Part shown: one piece after another, positions 57,009-64,000 of the stretch
Layout: the number at the start of each line of letters is the position of its first letter
Position numbering within the stretch: position 1 is the first letter of the stretch
Source of the DNA: Lewinella sp. 4G2
GTDB lineage: Bacteria; Bacteroidota; Bacteroidia; Chitinophagales; Saprospiraceae
NCBI RefSeq assembly: GCF_001625015.1
Contig: NZ_LVWJ02000014.1
Span: 62,001-126,000, forward strand
Direction of reading: 5' to 3'
Length of the DNA stretch: 64,000 bases
Translations under genes and position numbers: made by a program
The notes under the pieces: generated by a model
Database searches by the model: none
The model's input: the letters and a program-made list of their open reading frames with translations, nothing else
What the model was told of the DNA's origin: nothing

Positions 57009-58067
57009 TTATGCCGCCGCCTCAATCTTCTGGCGGAACGCCTCTACCCGGGGATTCATCAACGCAAACCAGGCGGGCGGGAAGAGGGAAAGGATCATAC
57101 AGGCCGGGTACCCCGCAGGTAATTGGGGGCTCTCTTCAAAGACCCGTAGGATCTGGTACTTCCGGCTGGCCCGGTAGTGGTGGTCGCTGTGGCGGGTGAG
57201 TTCGTAGAGGAAGATCCGCCCCAGTTCGTGGTTGGAGTTCCAGCTGTGGATGGGGAGCACCTGTTCGTAACGTCCATTCTCTTTCTGCCGGCGTAAGAGG
57301 CCGTAGTGCTCAATGTAGTTGACGGTCTCCAGCATCAGGAAGCCAAACACGGCGGCGGCAATGGCCACCCAGAGCCCGGTCGCCCCAAAGAAAATACTGA
57401 CGACCGCCAGGTAACCGAGCTGAATCAGCTGAAAGACCAACATCTGGTTGTGGTAGCTGACGACGGGCTTGCCCTCCTTCTCCAACCGTTCCGCTTCTAA
57501 CTCCCAGGCGTGCCACCAGCTGAGGGCGACACTGCGGATCCAAAAGGTGTAAATGGATTGGTTCTTGCGGCTCGTGGCCGGATCGAGCGGCGTAGCCACG
57601 TGGCGGTGGTGGCCGCGATTGTGCTCGATGAAGAAGTGCATGTAGAGGCCAAACAGCAGCAGGGTTTGGGCGATCCGCTGCTCAAATTTGTCGGAGCGGT
57701 GGCCCAGTTCGTGGCCCACGTTGATGCCCATCGTACCAATCATGAGGCCAACGTTGCAGATCATCCCCACCAACTCGTAGGTTTCCAGGCTGCGGCCGTC
57801 GACTGTCACCAGGAGGTAGATGACGGCACCCGCCAGGAGGGGAAGGTTCAGATACAGCAGGTAATCAAAAATGCGCATCCGGGACCGTTCGTGCTCCGCT
57901 TCGGGCGGGTGGGTATCCGTCCGAGTGGGGAGGACGAATTCCAGCAGCGGCAGCAGCAAAAACGCCACGTAGATGCTGCCGAAGGACCAGATTCCCCCAA
58001 AGTAAATACCGAGGTAACCGGCTAGTGGGAGCAAATAAGCAATGAGGTACTTTAGATCGCGGTACAT
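57009..58067 (-). CDS. AlkB-like alkane 1-monooxygenase / membrane fatty acid desaturase-family protein
   Basis: 352 residues from the ATG at 58067 (MYRDLKYLIAYLLPLAGYLG); the longer frame adds non-conserved residues. Membrane segments surround the diiron His clusters: GHELGHRSDKFEQ (about 113), EHNRGHHRHVATPLDPATS (about 145), NYIEHYGL (about 247) and RHSDHHYRAS (about 290). This is the AlkB pattern (HELGH, EHxxGHH, HSDHH), indicating terminal hydroxylation of alkanes or a related chain. Electron partners (rubredoxin) are not in the window. Confidence 0.92.
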   Translation of the reverse strand: MYRDLKYLIAYLLPLAGYLGIYFGGIWSFGSIYVAFLLLPLLEFVLPTRTDTHPPEAEHERSRMRIFDYLLYLNLPLLAGAVIYLLVTVDGRSLETYELVGMICNVGLMIGTMGINVGHELGHRSDKFEQRIAQTLLLFGLYMHFFIEHNRGHHRHVATPLDPATSRKNQSIYTFWIRSVALSWWHAWELEAERLEKEGKPVVSYHNQMLVFQLIQLGYLAVVSIFFGATGLWVAIAAAVFGFLMLETVNYIEHYGLLRRQKENGRYEQVLPIHSWNSNHELGRIFLYELTRHSDHHYRASRKYQILRVFEESPQLPAGYPACMILSLFPPAWFALMNPRVEAFRQKIEAAA

Positions 58068-58102
58068 GAATAATGTTTGATCGACGGATAGTAATGCTGG
58101 TA

Positions 58103-58110
58103 CAAATTTA
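58103..58110 (-). promoter_or_regulatory. -7 promoter box (TAAATTTG) for the AlkB-like gene
   Basis: Exact TAnnTTTG on the minus strand, 35 nt before the ATG at 58067. It supports that start. Confidence 0.55.
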
Positions 58111-58159
58111 GGCTTATTCCGGGAGAGCAATAACGTCCGCCCACCAAGCTACCGCCCCT

Positions 58160-58167
58160 TACCTTTG
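58160..58167 (+). promoter_or_regulatory. -7 promoter box (TACCTTTG) for era
   Basis: Exact TAnnTTTG ending 5 nt before the ATG at 58173, predicting a leaderless era transcript. It is about 50 bp from the divergent AlkB-like promoter. Confidence 0.65.
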
Positions 58168-58172
58168 CCCCC

Positions 58173-59069
58173 ATGCACAGAAGCGGATTCGTAAATATCA
58201 TTGGGCGGCCCAACGCGGGTAAGTCCACCCTCATGAACGGCCTCGTCGGGGAGCGCATGAGCATCATCACGGCGAAGCCCCAAACGACGCGCCACCGCAT
58301 CTTCGGCATCGTCTCCGGAGAGGACTTTCAGATCGTCTTTTCCGATACGCCCGGGGCCATCGAGGACCCGAACTACAAGATGCAGGAGATGATGAATCGG
58401 TACGTCAACTCCAGTTTTGAGGACGCCGACCTGATGCTTTACCTCGTCGATCCTCTCGAAGAATACGCTGAGGACGATATGCTCGTCAGCAAACTCCGCC
58501 GGGCGGACTTCCCCCTCTACCTCGTATTCAATAAGGTCGATTTGGTGGACAACAAAACCCTGAACCGACAGCGGAAGCTCTTCAAGCAGTGGATCAAACC
58601 CACCAAGATCTTCGAGATCTCCGCTCTCAACGGTGAAGGGGTGCAGGACTTGCTCGACGCCATCGTCGAAACCCTCCCCGAAGGCCCGAAGTACTTCCCC
58701 GACGACCAACTGACGGACCGGAGCGAACGCTTCTTCGTTTCCGAGATCATCCGGGAACAAATCCTAACTCAGTACCACCAGGAGATCCCTTATTCCGTCG
58801 AGATCGACATCGAATCCTTCGAAGAAACCGAGACCAAGGACGGAAAGGAACTGGCCCGGATCTCCGCCCTCATCTACGTCTCGCGCAAGACCCAGAAACC
58901 CATCCTGATCGGAAAGGGCGGCAAGGCCATCAAACAACTGGGTATGAACGCCCGTAAACGGATGGAAGACTTTCTGCAGCGGCGCGTCTACCTTGAGCTT
59001 CACGTCAAGATCAAAGAGGACTGGCGGGACGACGAGGGCATGCTCAAGCGCTTTGGCTACGAACGTTAG
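58173..59069 (+). CDS. era: GTPase Era
   Basis: 298 residues. MHRSGFVNIIGRPNAGKSTL is the canonical start with the P-loop at 11-19, then TTRHRI, FSDTPGAIEDPNYKMQE and FNKVD. The C-terminal KH RNA-binding domain contains ILIGKGGKAIKQLGMNARKR. Era binds 16S rRNA during 30S assembly. Confidence 0.98.
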   Translation: MHRSGFVNIIGRPNAGKSTLMNGLVGERMSIITAKPQTTRHRIFGIVSGEDFQIVFSDTPGAIEDPNYKMQEMMNRYVNSSFEDADLMLYLVDPLEEYAEDDMLVSKLRRADFPLYLVFNKVDLVDNKTLNRQRKLFKQWIKPTKIFEISALNGEGVQDLLDAIVETLPEGPKYFPDDQLTDRSERFFVSEIIREQILTQYHQEIPYSVEIDIESFEETETKDGKELARISALIYVSRKTQKPILIGKGGKAIKQLGMNARKRMEDFLQRRVYLELHVKIKEDWRDDEGMLKRFGYER

Positions 59070-59164
59070 GTGGCCAACAACCCTTCTTTCAATTAGTGAC
59101 CTGATTGATAAGCAAGTCCGTTTTCTCCACATTACCGTGGAACGCTACCCCGACGCCATCCCCC

Positions 59165-59890
59165 ATGAAACAGCTACTCTATCTCCTCCCCTTCCTCATC
59201 CTGGCCACCGCCTGTGACGGTCGCCGTGACATTCGGGATTATTACTTCCCCGCCCGCGAACTCGTAAATACCGACGGCAAGGTTTACGTCTACGAAAACA
59301 CCGGTACGATGGCCGGGCCAGACAGTATTTGCTGGTACTACCTCGGCGTGGATTTGGACACCGCCCTCTACCTCTCCGTGACCCGCTACGGTCCGGATCT
59401 TTCCCCCCAGCAACTGGCCCGGGAGGAAGTAACTAATGACGGTATCCGCCTCCGCAAACTGGACGTCTTCGGTCAGGATACGGCCGGGGTGGCCATCCCC
59501 ACTAAAATGGATATCCTTTTCGACCGTTCCTTCCCCTTTTACCTGGAGGAGGAGCCGGACGTATACGGTTACCGGATGCGTGGGCAGCTGGACCCAGCCT
59601 CGGAGGCCATCACCTACATTTCTCTGGAACGGCGTTTTCGTGGGGATACCACCGTAGAAGTCTTCGGGGGAACCCACGATGCGCTCGTATTCGATCTCCT
59701 CGGCGAGGTCAGTCTGCGCGACCCGGAGGAGGGTGACATCAGCCCGCAGTTCTCCGGCTACGAGATTTACGCTCAGGGAATTGGCCTCACGGAATACTTC
59801 CGCGACCTGGGCCCGGCGGGCACCCTGGGAGGAAAGCTCCGCCGCACCAGCCTAATGAGAGATTTCGCGGAGGCCAGGCTCCCCCGCTAA
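59165..59890 (+). CDS. Putative lipoprotein of unknown function
   Basis: 241 residues from the ATG at 59165, with a lipoprotein signal MKQLLYLLPFLILATAC. The mature part looks like beta-rich soluble protein (KVYVYENTGTMAGPDSICWY, YISLERRFRGDTTVEVFGGT). No family recognised. Follows era by 95 bp on the same strand. Confidence 0.75.
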   Translation: MKQLLYLLPFLILATACDGRRDIRDYYFPARELVNTDGKVYVYENTGTMAGPDSICWYYLGVDLDTALYLSVTRYGPDLSPQQLAREEVTNDGIRLRKLDVFGQDTAGVAIPTKMDILFDRSFPFYLEEEPDVYGYRMRGQLDPASEAITYISLERRFRGDTTVEVFGGTHDALVFDLLGEVSLRDPEEGDISPQFSGYEIYAQGIGLTEYFRDLGPAGTLGGKLRRTSLMRDFAEARLPR

Positions 59891-60054
59891 AGATTAATTC
59901 TTTACGAGCGCCTGCCGTGATGGTGGCGGGTAGAAAGTGTCCCGGTAATCAAAAGACCGAACTACTTCTGTTAGAGCGATAGAGTTACCCATAACTGACC
60001 CTTCACCAAATGGAGGGGACGGCGGACACGCAAGTTGAGCCAGCGAAGAACCGT

Positions 60055-60062
60055 TACCTTTG
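60055..60062 (+). promoter_or_regulatory. -7 promoter box (TACCTTTG) upstream of cinA
   Basis: Exact TAnnTTTG, giving a leader of about 90 nt to the TTG start at 60159. Confidence 0.55.
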
Positions 60063-60158
60063 CACCCCTTTACAATTGAGCGGCCCTGACCCCATACTTT
60101 TTTAGCTGCTTTTCATCTTTACTTGTTGCCAACCCACAGGCTAAATCCAGCACACAAA

Positions 60159-61409
60159 TTGAAAGCATACATTCTAACCATTGGGGACGAAATCCTCATC
60201 GGCCAGGTTACCGATACGAACGCTACCTACATGGCCACCGCCCTGAGTGAGGAGGGTTACGAAGTTGTCGAGCACCTCTCCGTGTCGGACACTCGCGCCG
60301 GGATCATGCGCGGTATCGACCACGCGATGCAATCCGCCGATATCGTCCTCATCACCGGCGGCCTCGGGCCCACGAAGGACGACATTACGAAAAAGGTCCT
60401 GGCGGACTATTTCGATACCGAACTCATCTTTCACCAGACGACATTTGACCGCCTGCTCCGCCTTTACCACCGTTTCGGCAAGGAACCCACCGAGGCCCAC
60501 CGGATGCAGTGTGCCCTCCCCCGCGATGCGGAGATCCTGACCAACGAAAGGGGCACCGCCCCCGGCATCTGGATGGAGAAAGATGGCCGCGTCCTCGTTT
60601 CCATGCCGGGCGTCCCCTACGAGATGCGTTACCTCATAAACAATGAGGTCATGCCCCGCTTACGGGAGGAATACCCGGTTGATGATAAGGTCCGCTCCCT
60701 CACCATCCTCACGGCGGGAGCCGGCGAAAGCACGATTGCGGAACTTATCGAGCCCGTTGAGGATAGTTTACCGGAGCACATGTCCCTGGCCTACCTGCCC
60801 AATCTTGGTACCGTGCGCCTCCGCATCACCACGCGTGGGGATGACGAAGAGCGCATGCAGGCCGAGTTGGAAGACAACAAACAGCAGATTGAAGAGCTCA
60901 TCGGGCAGTACGTTTATGGCTACGGCCGGGAGAATCTTGCCGGCGCCATTGGGAGACGATTGATCGAAAAAGGGGCTACGGTCGCTACCGCTGAATCCTG
61001 TACGGGAGGGACCATCGCCAGTCTGTTCACTGGCAATGCGGGCAGTAGCGCCTACTTCCTCGGCGGGGCGGTCACCTACTCAAATGCCCTCAAGAAGGCC
61101 ATGCTCGGCGTTCGTTTGGGCACAATCAAAAAGCATGGTGCCGTCAGTGAAGCAACCGTAAGGGAGATGGCCGAAGGGGGACGGAAAAAGCTCGGTGCGG
61201 ACTACGTCATCGCCGCCTCCGGCATCGCCGGCCCCGGTGGTGGGACGGATGATAAACCCGTCGGTACCATTTGGCTGGCCGTCGCCGGGCCGGAAGGCAC
61301 GTACACTAAGCTTCTCCGCGCTGGCAAGGACCGGAAGCGAAACATAACCTTCACGGCACATCAGGGTTTGGATTTGTTGCGGCGGGTATTGGACGGGTTG
61401 GTGAAATAG
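60159..61409 (+). CDS. cinA: CinA-family protein (competence/damage-inducible, nicotinamide-nucleotide amidase)
   Basis: 416 residues from a TTG at 60159 (read as MKAYILTIGDEILIGQVTDT), chosen because it matches the CinA N-terminus. The N-terminal MoCF/COG1058 domain shows LITGGLGPTKDDITK and MPGVPYEMRYL. The C-terminal amidase domain shows TAESCTGGTIASLF, GGAVTYSNALKKAMLGV and ASGIAGPGGGTDDKPVGTIW. It hydrolyses NMN and, in some bacteria, ADP-ribose. An upstream in-frame TTG would add unrelated residues. A 28-bp inverted repeat begins 5 bp after the stop. Confidence 0.95.
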   Translation: MKAYILTIGDEILIGQVTDTNATYMATALSEEGYEVVEHLSVSDTRAGIMRGIDHAMQSADIVLITGGLGPTKDDITKKVLADYFDTELIFHQTTFDRLLRLYHRFGKEPTEAHRMQCALPRDAEILTNERGTAPGIWMEKDGRVLVSMPGVPYEMRYLINNEVMPRLREEYPVDDKVRSLTILTAGAGESTIAELIEPVEDSLPEHMSLAYLPNLGTVRLRITTRGDDEERMQAELEDNKQQIEELIGQYVYGYGRENLAGAIGRRLIEKGATVATAESCTGGTIASLFTGNAGSSAYFLGGAVTYSNALKKAMLGVRLGTIKKHGAVSEATVREMAEGGRKKLGADYVIAASGIAGPGGGTDDKPVGTIWLAVAGPEGTYTKLLRAGKDRKRNITFTAHQGLDLLRRVLDGLVK

Positions 61410-61413
61410 TGCT

Positions 61414-61477
61414 TTGGTATTTTGGTGCTTTGGGCTGCCGCATGAGACAGCGGCAGCTCAAAGCACCAAAATACCAA
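61414..61477. repeat. 28-bp inverted repeat after cinA
   Basis: Left arm 61414-61441 and right arm 61450-61477 are reverse complements with one mismatch; the loop is 8 nt. The arms contain the words GGTATTTTGGTGCTTTG and CTGCCGC. No T-run follows, so it is not a standard terminator, although the hairpin would be very stable. Confidence 0.9.
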
Positions 61478-61500
61478 CGAACCAACCCCCTTTCCTGTCG

Positions 61501-61508
61501 TATTTTCG
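61501..61508 (+). promoter_or_regulatory. Possible -7 box (TATTTTCG) for the E2 gene
   Basis: One mismatch to TAnnTTTG, 58 nt before the ATG at 61567. Confidence 0.3.
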
Positions 61509-61566
61509 CCCAAGCCCTTTGCCCTAACCAGGCGCTTTTTAGTTTAACCGTTATATCCACCACAAC

Positions 61567-62958
61567 ATGGCACAAGTAGAGCTCATCATGCCCAAAATGG
61601 GTGAATCCATCATCGAGGCCACCATCCTCAATTGGGTGAAAGAGGTAGGCGACGAGGTGGAGGTCGATGAAACCATCCTCGAAATTGCCACAGACAAGGT
61701 GGACAGCGAGGTCCCCTCTCCAGTCGACGGGAAGATTGCCAAAATCCTCTTCAAAGTGGACGACGTAGTGGCCGTTGGTGACGTTATCGCCCTCATTGAA
61801 ACGGACGCCGCAGCGACGGTCGCTTCCAGCCCGGCCACCGGGCAGACGGTTTCCGATACCGGTGACCACGCGCCCCCATCCGCGCCCTCCCCCACCTCCC
61901 CGGCACCCGCGGCAGCGCCCAGTGCTTCCTTATCTCAGCCCGCCCAAAAACAGGAGGCGCTGCCGCAGGTGCCCAGCAATGAGCAAGTAGGCAAGACCGG
62001 ATCCGGGCGTTTTTACAGCCCCTTAGTCCGGACGATGGCCGCCAAGGAAAATATCGGCCAGGCGGAACTGGACAGCATCCCCGGAACGGGCGCCAAGGGA
62101 CGGGTGAACAAGGCCGACATGATTGCCTACCTGAAACGCCGCGACAATTCCTTCGTCAACGGAACCGGCGCCCAACAATTCGCGGGCACCCTCGGGAAGA
62201 CGGCTACCAAAGCGCCGGTAGCTACCCCCGCCACGAGCGTAAGTGGCGCGGACGAAGTGATCGCCATGGGCCGGATGCGCAAACTCATCGCCGACCACAT
62301 GGTGATGAGCAAGGCGACCAGCCCCCACGTAACCAGTTTCATCGAGGTGGACGTGACGGACATCGTGAACTGGCGCAACCGCGTGAAAAACGGATTCCAG
62401 CAAAAACACGGGCAGAAGATCACCTTTACGCCGATTTTCATTGAGGCCGTAGCGAAAGCCATTAAGGACTTCCCCCTTATCAACGTAAGCGTGGATGGGG
62501 ACAACATCATCAAGAAGGCCAACATCAACATCGGGATGGCCGCCGCGCTTCCGACGGGCAACCTCATCGTACCAGTCATCAAAAATGCCGACCAACTCAA
62601 CCTGCTCGGCGTGGCGAAGGCCGTTAACGATCTGGCCGGCCGCGCACGGGAGAACAAGCTCAAACCCGACGAAATCCAGGGCGGCACCTTTACGCTGACG
62701 AACGTAGGCACCTTCGGCAACGTAATGGGCACCCCGATCATCAACCAGCCACAAGTCGCTATTCTTGCAGTAGGTGCCATCCGTAAGAAGCCCGCCGTAA
62801 TCGAAACGGAATACGGCGATGTGATTGCCGTGCGCCAAATGATGTTCATGTCCCTCAGCTACGACCACCGCGTGGTGGATGGGTTCCTGGGTGGCAGCTT
62901 CCTCCGCCGCGTTGGGGACTACCTCGAAGCTTTCGACGTGAACCGTTCGGACGTTTAG
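61567..62958 (+). CDS. 2-oxoacid dehydrogenase E2 (dihydrolipoamide acyltransferase)
   Basis: 463 residues. A lipoyl domain with lipoyl-Lys44 in EIATDKVDSEVPSPVDG; an Ala/Pro/Ser-rich linker (about 85-150); a peripheral-subunit-binding domain (SPLVRTMAAKENIGQAELDS, about 155-192); and the catalytic acyltransferase domain ending SLSYDHRVVDGFLGGSFLRR, with the active-site His-Asp in YDHRVVDG. It transfers acyl groups to CoA in a pyruvate or branched-chain complex; which one cannot be told, and no E1 or E3 gene is adjacent. The linker contains two inverted copies of the dispersed element. Confidence 0.96.
   Translation: MAQVELIMPKMGESIIEATILNWVKEVGDEVEVDETILEIATDKVDSEVPSPVDGKIAKILFKVDDVVAVGDVIALIETDAAATVASSPATGQTVSDTGDHAPPSAPSPTSPAPAAAPSASLSQPAQKQEALPQVPSNEQVGKTGSGRFYSPLVRTMAAKENIGQAELDSIPGTGAKGRVNKADMIAYLKRRDNSFVNGTGAQQFAGTLGKTATKAPVATPATSVSGADEVIAMGRMRKLIADHMVMSKATSPHVTSFIEVDVTDIVNWRNRVKNGFQQKHGQKITFTPIFIEAVAKAIKDFPLINVSVDGDNIIKKANINIGMAAALPTGNLIVPVIKNADQLNLLGVAKAVNDLAGRARENKLKPDEIQGGTFTLTNVGTFGNVMGTPIINQPQVAILAVGAIRKKPAVIETEYGDVIAVRQMMFMSLSYDHRVVDGFLGGSFLRRVGDYLEAFDVNRSDV
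61903..61918 (-). repeat. Dispersed element core, CGGG variant, in the E2 linker
   Basis: The minus strand reads GCGCTGCCGCGGGTGC. On the coding strand it encodes APAAAP (about residues 113-118). Inverted partner of the copy at 61957. Confidence 0.85.
61957..61972 (+). repeat. Dispersed element core in the E2 linker
   Basis: Exact core, encoding ALPQV (about residues 132-136), followed by CCAGCAATGAGCAAGTAGGC, which resembles the tail of intergenic copies. Confidence 0.87.
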
Positions 62959-62997
62959 GGCCATTCCTTGATTAGTAAACTGATAGCCTACGGCGTT

Positions 62998-63005
62998 TAT
63001 CTTTG
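62998..63005 (+). promoter_or_regulatory. -7 promoter box (TATCTTTG) for the TPR-PD40 gene
   Basis: Exact TAnnTTTG ending 5 nt before the ATG at 63011, with the same spacing as era. Confidence 0.65.
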
Positions 63006-63010
63006 CTCCC

Positions 63011-64000
63011 ATGGCCATCAGACTCCTATTGCTCGTACTCTTCCTTCCCGCCCTCGCTCTGGGCCAGGAAAAGGGAACGATGAGTCGCGCCAGAGCTGAG
63101 TACACTTCGGGTGACTACCCAGCTACGATCCGTACGCTCCGCAACAGTAAAAGGCTGACGCGAAATGACCCCGAAGCCCGGCTCCTACTCGCCGTAAGTC
63201 TTTTCCATACTAATGACCTCCCCGCCGCCAAGGCAGAACTGGACGAACTGGTCAGCAACCGAGGGGATGCCTTTCCGGTAGCCCGCTTTTATCTGGGCCG
63301 GGTCTACCACGCCCAGAATCTCTTCCCCGAAGCCGCGGAAGCCTACAAAGAATACGCTCGCACTCTCGATCAGGAAGGGGAAGCCTGGCTGGCCGTAACG
63401 GCCCTCCTGCGGAATGTCGCGAACGGGATTCGAATGGCGAGTGGCGGAGAATCCGTTTTAGTCGACAACCTGGGACCCAAGGTCAACACACCTAATGATG
63501 AGTTCGGGGCAATTCCCAGCCAGTCCGGTTCCGGCCGGGTATACTTTACCGCCTTGCAACCCGGGATTCGGGGGACGGCGGGCCATACGGATATCCTCGT
63601 TACGGAAGCTTTCGGTACGGCCTGGGCACCCCGCGAAGCCTTCAACCCGCTGCTCAACACCCTATCAAACGAAACGGTGGTGGACATCAGCCCTTCCGGC
63701 AATCGAATCTATTACTTCCGGGGAGCCAGTGAACGGGAAGGGGAATACCTAGTTGACACTTTCCGGGCTGATGCGCCGACGGAACTCATCACCATTGCAC
63801 CCGAAGTAAACCTTTCTATTCGAACCCTTGACGTGACGCCCTTCTACGCTGCGGATGATGCCGTTTACTTCGCCAGCGACCGGCCAGACGGTTACGGTGG
63901 GCTCGATCTCTACCGCAAAGCGAGACTACCCGAGGGTGGCTACGGCCCCGCCGAAAACCTGGGCCCCACCGTAAATAGCCCGTACGATGAGATTAGCCCC
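63011..64000 (+). CDS. TPR and PD40/WD40-like repeat protein, possible PorE-type T9SS component (partial, 3' end outside window)
   Basis: The first 330 residues are present. Signal peptide MAIRLLLLVLFLPALALGQ; TPR-like helices (about 20-135, EYTSGDYPATIRTLRNSKRL, AEAYKEYARTLDQEGEAW); then PD40 beta-propeller units (GRVYFTALQPG, NRIYYFRGASEREGEYL, DAVYFASDRPDGYGGLDLYR, the last a strong PD40 phrase). TPR + propeller + (CRD) + OmpA is the layout of PorE, which links the T9SS to peptidoglycan; the end carrying OmpA would lie beyond the window, so this is inference. Confidence 0.85.
   Translation, partial: MAIRLLLLVLFLPALALGQEKGTMSRARAEYTSGDYPATIRTLRNSKRLTRNDPEARLLLAVSLFHTNDLPAAKAELDELVSNRGDAFPVARFYLGRVYHAQNLFPEAAEAYKEYARTLDQEGEAWLAVTALLRNVANGIRMASGGESVLVDNLGPKVNTPNDEFGAIPSQSGSGRVYFTALQPGIRGTAGHTDILVTEAFGTAWAPREAFNPLLNTLSNETVVDISPSGNRIYYFRGASEREGEYLVDTFRADAPTELITIAPEVNLSIRTLDVTPFYAADDAVYFASDRPDGYGGLDLYRKARLPEGGYGPAENLGPTVNSPYDEISP

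Overview
The window looks like chromosomal DNA of a gliding, type IX secretion (T9SS)-using member of the Bacteroidota, most like the Saprospiria (Lewinella-like lineages). The reasons are a T9SS type A C-terminal sorting domain and a CHU_C-type C-terminal domain on two very large secreted proteins, SprB/SdrD-B/DUF11 repeat architectures, an rnc-fabF-acpP cluster, adk next to obg, and many copies of the Bacteroidota -7 promoter element TAnnTTTG just upstream of start codons. I saw no tRNA, rRNA, CRISPR array, integrase or transposase gene.

Layout. 1-5.1 kb: a GT2/PMT-type lipid-linked sugar transferase pair, a site-2 protease with CBS domains, an OmpH/Skp-like chaperone and a membrane-anchored GH73 glucosaminidase. 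5.1-6.2 kb: a gene-poor stretch with a possible small two-gene module. 6.2-11.2 kb (minus strand): mnmE with a histidine kinase, then rnc-fabF-acpP. 11.4-16.7 kb: a 1752-residue SprB-like surface protein. 17.0-24.4 kb: GH73-LysM, an outer-membrane barrel, comF-like, guaB, an exported ADP-ribosylglycohydrolase-like lipoprotein, an FKBP lipoprotein and a TrmH methyltransferase. 24.5-29.5 kb: a TPR protein, an SPOR/peptidoglycan-binding-like protein, obg and adk. 29.8-48.9 kb: a single gene of about 19 kb encoding roughly 6,400 residues. It has 27 SdrD-B-like modules, 25 of them arranged as five copies of a five-module block, then DUF11, Ig/HYR-like, dockerin-like, cohesin-like and T9SS sorting domains. 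49.5-64 kb: a NUDIX hydrolase divergent from pyrE, an M42 peptidase, an alpha/beta hydrolase, a 35-bp minisatellite, nadA, an unknown membrane protein, an acyl-CoA dehydrogenase, an AlkB-like monooxygenase, era, a lipoprotein, cinA, a 2-oxoacid dehydrogenase E2 and the start of a TPR-PD40 protein resembling PorE.

Three patterns go beyond ordinary annotation. (1) A dispersed element with core GCGCTGCCGCRGGTGC occurs 12 times, on both strands. It lies in intergenic gaps and also inside four protein genes, where it is translated in different frames; two genes hold it as an inverted pair. Several copies share a longer tail, which suggests a small inserted element of about 40 nt rather than a simple binding site. 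(2) At six genes the -7 box ends only 3-6 nt before the start codon, which predicts leaderless or near-leaderless transcripts. (3) The giant surface gene shows higher-order repeat amplification, with its last two 2.3-kb blocks nearly identical.

Functionally the window mixes core housekeeping (tRNA modification, RNA processing, fatty acid, purine, pyrimidine and NAD synthesis, ribosome-associated GTPases) with cell-envelope remodelling and secreted adhesin-like surface proteins.
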